From contig CAKSCM010000026.1 in assembly GCA_934444365.1 (NCBI GenBank), positions 1 to 15,834 on the forward strand: a DNA stretch of 15,834 nucleotides, read 5' to 3'. Below the pieces are notes generated by a model. That model had not been told where the DNA came from. It was given only the letters and a program-made list of their open reading frames with translations, and ran no database searches. Positions 13,983 to 15,834 of this stretch are shown in pieces (positions within the stretch are counted from its first letter, which is position 1; every line of letters begins with the position of its first letter). A program made the position numbers and the translations under genes. The stretch comes from an uncultured Eubacteriales bacterium (GTDB lineage: Bacteria; Bacillota; Clostridia; Oscillospirales; Acutalibacteraceae).

Positions 13983-14286
13983 GATCGAAGTAACAAACGA
14001 AAATTTTGAAGAAACCGTGCTGAAAAGCGATAGAACCGTACTGCTCGACTTTTGGGCGCCGTGGTGCAATCCCTGCCGCATGCTCGGGCCGGTCGTAAGC
14101 GAAATAGCAAGCGAATACGCCGATACCCTTACCGTCGGAAAGGTGAACGTAGACGAACAGCCCGAGCTTTCCGCAAAATTCGGCGTTACGGCCATCCCCA
14201 TGATCGCCGTTATAAAGGACGGAAAAACGGTAAATACCGTCGTCGGCTTTCACACCAAGCAGCAGCTCGAAGAACTGCTTGGTTAA
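13975..14286 (+). CDS. trxA: Thioredoxin with WCNPC active site
   Basis: A 103-residue thioredoxin, a general protein disulfide reductant. The active site is FWAPWCNPCRM (about 23-33), with Asn in place of the Gly of the classical WCGPC; this should alter redox potential or partner choice. The cis-Pro loop reads TAIPMIAVIKDGK and the C-terminal GFHTKQQLEELL is typical. The frame is open back to 13897, but that overlaps the FTR gene. AAAGGA precedes the ATG at 13975, giving normal thioredoxin length. The start codon overlaps the stop of the FTR-like gene, so the two are translationally coupled. The simplest reading is that the FTR-like protein reduces this thioredoxin with ferredoxin electrons. 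Confidence 0.95.
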   Translation: MHEIEVTNENFEETVLKSDRTVLLDFWAPWCNPCRMLGPVVSEIASEYADTLTVGKVNVDEQPELSAKFGVTAIPMIAVIKDGKTVNTVVGFHTKQQLEELLG

Positions 14287-14329
14287 ACGGTATAACGGTA
14301 ATTTTTAAATCTATTACAGCTAAAGCTTA

Positions 14330-14368
14330 AACCACCGACAGGGATATTTCTCCCTTTCGGTGGTTTTT
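14330..14368 (+). terminator. Terminator of the FTR-trxA operon
   Basis: AACCACCGA (14330-14338) pairs with TCGGTGGTT (14357-14365), with the inner stem AGGGA/TCCCT, followed by TTTTT. It starts about 45 nt after the trxA stop. Confidence 0.92.
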
Positions 14369-14669
14369 GTCTGCCGTTTTTTGTCTGCCGGTTTTATTTG
14401 TTTTTCATTTTTCACTTCATCCGGCACCAAGATAACGGCCTGATAAGAATAAACGGAATCCCCCGATTAAGGTCCGTTAGGCTTTTTCTGCAAAACAGAT
14501 GTCCGCAAAAATGTCCGCCCGGCAATGGGAGCACACCAAATCAAAGTCCGTACAATCGGACATGCCATGTGTTACAATCAAGACATAACAAGAGAAAAAG
14601 CTTTCTGCCGAGCGCACCCGTTTTAATTGACCGAAACAAGGCCCGGCAGCCTACATAGGAGGAACGAAA
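14369..14669. other. Intergenic between trxA terminator and small membrane protein gene
   Basis: No supported gene. TTTTTGTCTGCCG is tandemly repeated (14364-14376 and 14378-14390). ATGTCCGC occurs twice, 12 bp apart (14499 and 14511). GTCCG-N6-CGGAC (14546-14561) and ACATG-C-CATGT (14560-14570) are palindromes. A TACAAT at 14573-14578 lacks a good -35. The 28-codon minus frame at 14563-14477 is discussed under rejected items. Confidence 0.35.
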
Positions 14670-14975
14670 ATGAAAAAAACAATTAAAAAGACCGATACGG
14701 CCGCCTTTATTACGGTGATAATTTTAGGTATAGTAATGCTTATAACCCACGCCTGGATCCTCGGAATTATAGGCGCTGCCTTTTGCATTAAGGCAGCCTT
14801 CGGCAAGAACTCAAAGACCACAAAGCGGCAGCATAAGGCTAAAAAGACTTGCGTTTCCCTTTACGAAACCGCCGGAACACAGGCCGCATTACATGTATTT
14901 TGTCAGAACCCGTACGCCGAGGCGCCTGTTAAGGCAACGTCTTCCGATCGCGCCTTCGAACAGCGCACGGCATAA
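14670..14975 (+). CDS. Small membrane protein of unknown function
   Basis: A 101-residue protein I do not recognise. After a short basic N-terminus (MKKTIKKTDT) there are two closely spaced hydrophobic segments (about 11-27 and 29-45), likely a membrane hairpin. Then comes a strongly basic stretch (about 46-59, lysine-rich) and a soluble tail of about 40 residues with low apparent conservation. A perfect AGGAGG (14657-14662) 7 nt before the ATG makes translation likely. It is followed by a very strong terminator at 15017-15070 and appears to be a single-gene unit. No clear promoter was found. The soluble tail could be real or an extension past an ancestral stop. Confidence 0.65.
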   Translation: MKKTIKKTDTAAFITVIILGIVMLITHAWILGIIGAAFCIKAAFGKNSKTTKRQHKAKKTCVSLYETAGTQAALHVFCQNPYAEAPVKATSSDRAFEQRTA

Positions 14976-15016
14976 AAAGCAAAAACCACTCCCACTTATA
15001 CATACAAAAGGCAAAA

Positions 15017-15070
15017 ATCGAGTGTGCTTTACCAAGCTTAGTATTGGTGAAGCGCACTCGATAATTTTTT
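15017..15070. terminator. Long bidirectional terminator
   Basis: A 19-bp stem (15017-15035 with 15044-15062, two G-U pairs, 8-nt loop) is followed by AATTTTTT on the plus strand and TTTTGCC on the minus strand. It ends the small membrane protein gene from the left and, three bases after its stop codon begins at 15073, the dockerin protein gene from the right. Confidence 0.93.
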
Positions 15071-15072
15071 GA

Positions 15073-15834
15073 TCAGGCAATTTGCTTAACCGGAAATTTT
15101 TTTATCTTGCCTACCGCATACTGAAGAATAAGAAGAGCATCTGTTGCGGTTACTCCGCCTTCACCGTCAACATCAGCGGCCTTCGCCTGATCCTCGGTCG
15201 GCCGAAGCTTACCTACGGCAATTTGAAGGGCCATCAGCGCATCCGCGGCGGCTATCTCACCGTCACAGTTCAAGTCGCCGATCAGGTAAATTTCAAGATT
15301 GAGGAGAATATTCTCCCGCTCGACCGTAATTTCATAATTCTTTGTGACACAATCCGGTTTCGAGACCGACAAGATATAATCACCCGGCTCGGGAGCCAAT
15401 AAGCTGTAGGTTCCGTCTGCCGAAACAACCGAAACGACCTCCGCGTTGTTTTGCAGCAATCGAATTGTTATTTCTCCGTCCGTTGCACCAAGACAGGCAA
15501 CCGTGCCCGATATGAGAAATCCCAGGTAATCCGCATCATATGTCGCGGTATATGTCGCGTTGCCGTTGCAGGCGACAACCTCGCTGTCCCATCCGGCAAA
15601 GGTGTAGGTGTAGGTGCTGTCCTTCTCCCTGACGGGCACCTCCGGAGCAGTCACCTTGTCACCGTAATGATACGTTTTTCTTGAGAGCTCCGTCCCGTCC
15701 CACTCCTTGAAGATAACCGTATAATCGATATATTCTATGGTGTAGGTTGCGGTATAGGTCGCGTTGCCGTTGCAGGCGACAACCTCGCTGTCCCATCCGG
15801 CAAAGGTGTAGGTGTAGGTGCTGTCCTTCTCCCT
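15073..15834 (-). CDS. Secreted multidomain protein, C-terminal part: InlB-type repeats, beta-sandwich and dockerin (5' end outside window)
   Basis: The last 253 residues of a larger extracellular protein; the frame is open to the window edge. It begins inside an InlB B-repeat/Listeria-Bacteroides-type repeat. The unit YTVIFKEWDGTELSRKTY...TFAGWD...ATYTATY recurs with a period of 68 residues (204 bp), and the DNA is nearly identical over about 85 bp. A carboxypeptidase-regulatory-like beta-sandwich follows (about 105-175, with SADGTYSLLAPEPGDYILSV). A type I dockerin forms the end: GDLNCDGEIAAADALMALQ and ADVDGEGGVTATDALLILQ are its two calcium-loop/helix repeats. Position 5 of the second loop is Glu instead of the usual Asp/Asn. 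Dockerins bind cohesins, so the protein probably docks on a cell-surface scaffold. The catalytic or adhesive N-terminus is not visible. Confidence 0.88.
   Translation of the reverse strand, partial: REKDSTYTYTFAGWDSEVVACNGNATYTATYTIEYIDYTVIFKEWDGTELSRKTYHYGDKVTAPEVPVREKDSTYTYTFAGWDSEVVACNGNATYTATYDADYLGFLISGTVACLGATDGEITIRLLQNNAEVVSVVSADGTYSLLAPEPGDYILSVSKPDCVTKNYEITVERENILLNLEIYLIGDLNCDGEIAAADALMALQIAVGKLRPTEDQAKAADVDGEGGVTATDALLILQYAVGKIKKFPVKQIA
15541..15834 (-). repeat. Tandem coding repeat (204-bp period)
   Basis: The stretch ending at 15630 and the stretch ending at 15834 share near-identical DNA for roughly 85-90 bases, including the same codons for REKDSTYTYTFAGWD. The period is exactly 204 bp (68 codons). 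More copies may continue beyond the window. Confidence 0.85.

Noticed and set aside
14477..14563. 28-codon minus-strand frame with a CSHC motif (MSDCTDFDLVCSHC...)
   Set aside because: It looks zinc-ribbon-like, but there is no ribosome site, only one CxxC pair, and the frame can be opened further upstream without a good start. Probably chance or a degraded fragment.
14398..14658. 86-residue plus-strand open frame after trxA
   Set aside because: It begins within a terminator tail without a ribosome site, and its composition is not protein-like. Its end directly precedes a well-supported gene.

Overview
The window looks like a piece of a chromosome from an anaerobic low- to mid-GC Firmicute of class Clostridia, probably a gut Ruminococcaceae/Oscillospiraceae-type organism. 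The reasons are TTGACA-N16/17-TATAAT promoters, strong GGAGG-type ribosome sites, a tRNA-dependent T-box leader, a SigH-like sigma factor, LL-diaminopimelate aminotransferase (the one-step DapL lysine route), a stand-alone ferredoxin:thioredoxin reductase catalytic protein, and a dockerin-bearing extracellular protein. Genus-level placement is inference only. I see no CRISPR array, prophage, transposase or rRNA.

Layout, left to right. 1-75: tRNA-Thr(UGU) on the minus strand with its own promoter. 741-1022: a two-ribbon zinc protein. 1282-1884: SigH-like sigma factor. 2171-2398: acyl carrier protein. 2721-5257: a dapL-metY operon for lysine/peptidoglycan precursor and homocysteine/methionine synthesis. 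5624-6088: TspO. 6089-6734: a gene-poor stretch with a long hairpin and a possible gene relic. 6735-9281: leuA followed by a translationally overlapping metallophosphoesterase that is broken by a frameshift, both downstream of a leucine T-box (9416-9824). 9957-13127: a tight four-gene operon, tmk - DJ-1/PfpI - 5-formyltetrahydrofolate cyclo-ligase - mltG, with a long structured leader. All of these are on the minus strand.

From 13662 the plus strand carries a ferredoxin:thioredoxin reductase catalytic-chain homologue overlapping a thioredoxin with a WCNPC active site, then a small unknown membrane protein. From the right edge a minus-strand gene enters that encodes the C-terminus of a secreted multidomain protein (InlB-type repeats, a beta-sandwich, dockerin).

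How the parts work together: most genes are housekeeping biosynthesis (fatty acid carrier, Asp-family and branched-chain amino acids, dTTP, folate, cell wall). The items most worth a second look are the FTR-thioredoxin pair, the 175-nt leader of tmk closed by a perfect 11-bp inverted repeat, the frameshift at an A-AAA-AAC heptamer in the phosphoesterase, palindromes inside the acpP and sigH core promoters, and an orphan minus-strand terminator at 13409-13437 that no gene explains. I found no clear evidence of a wholly new multi-gene system.
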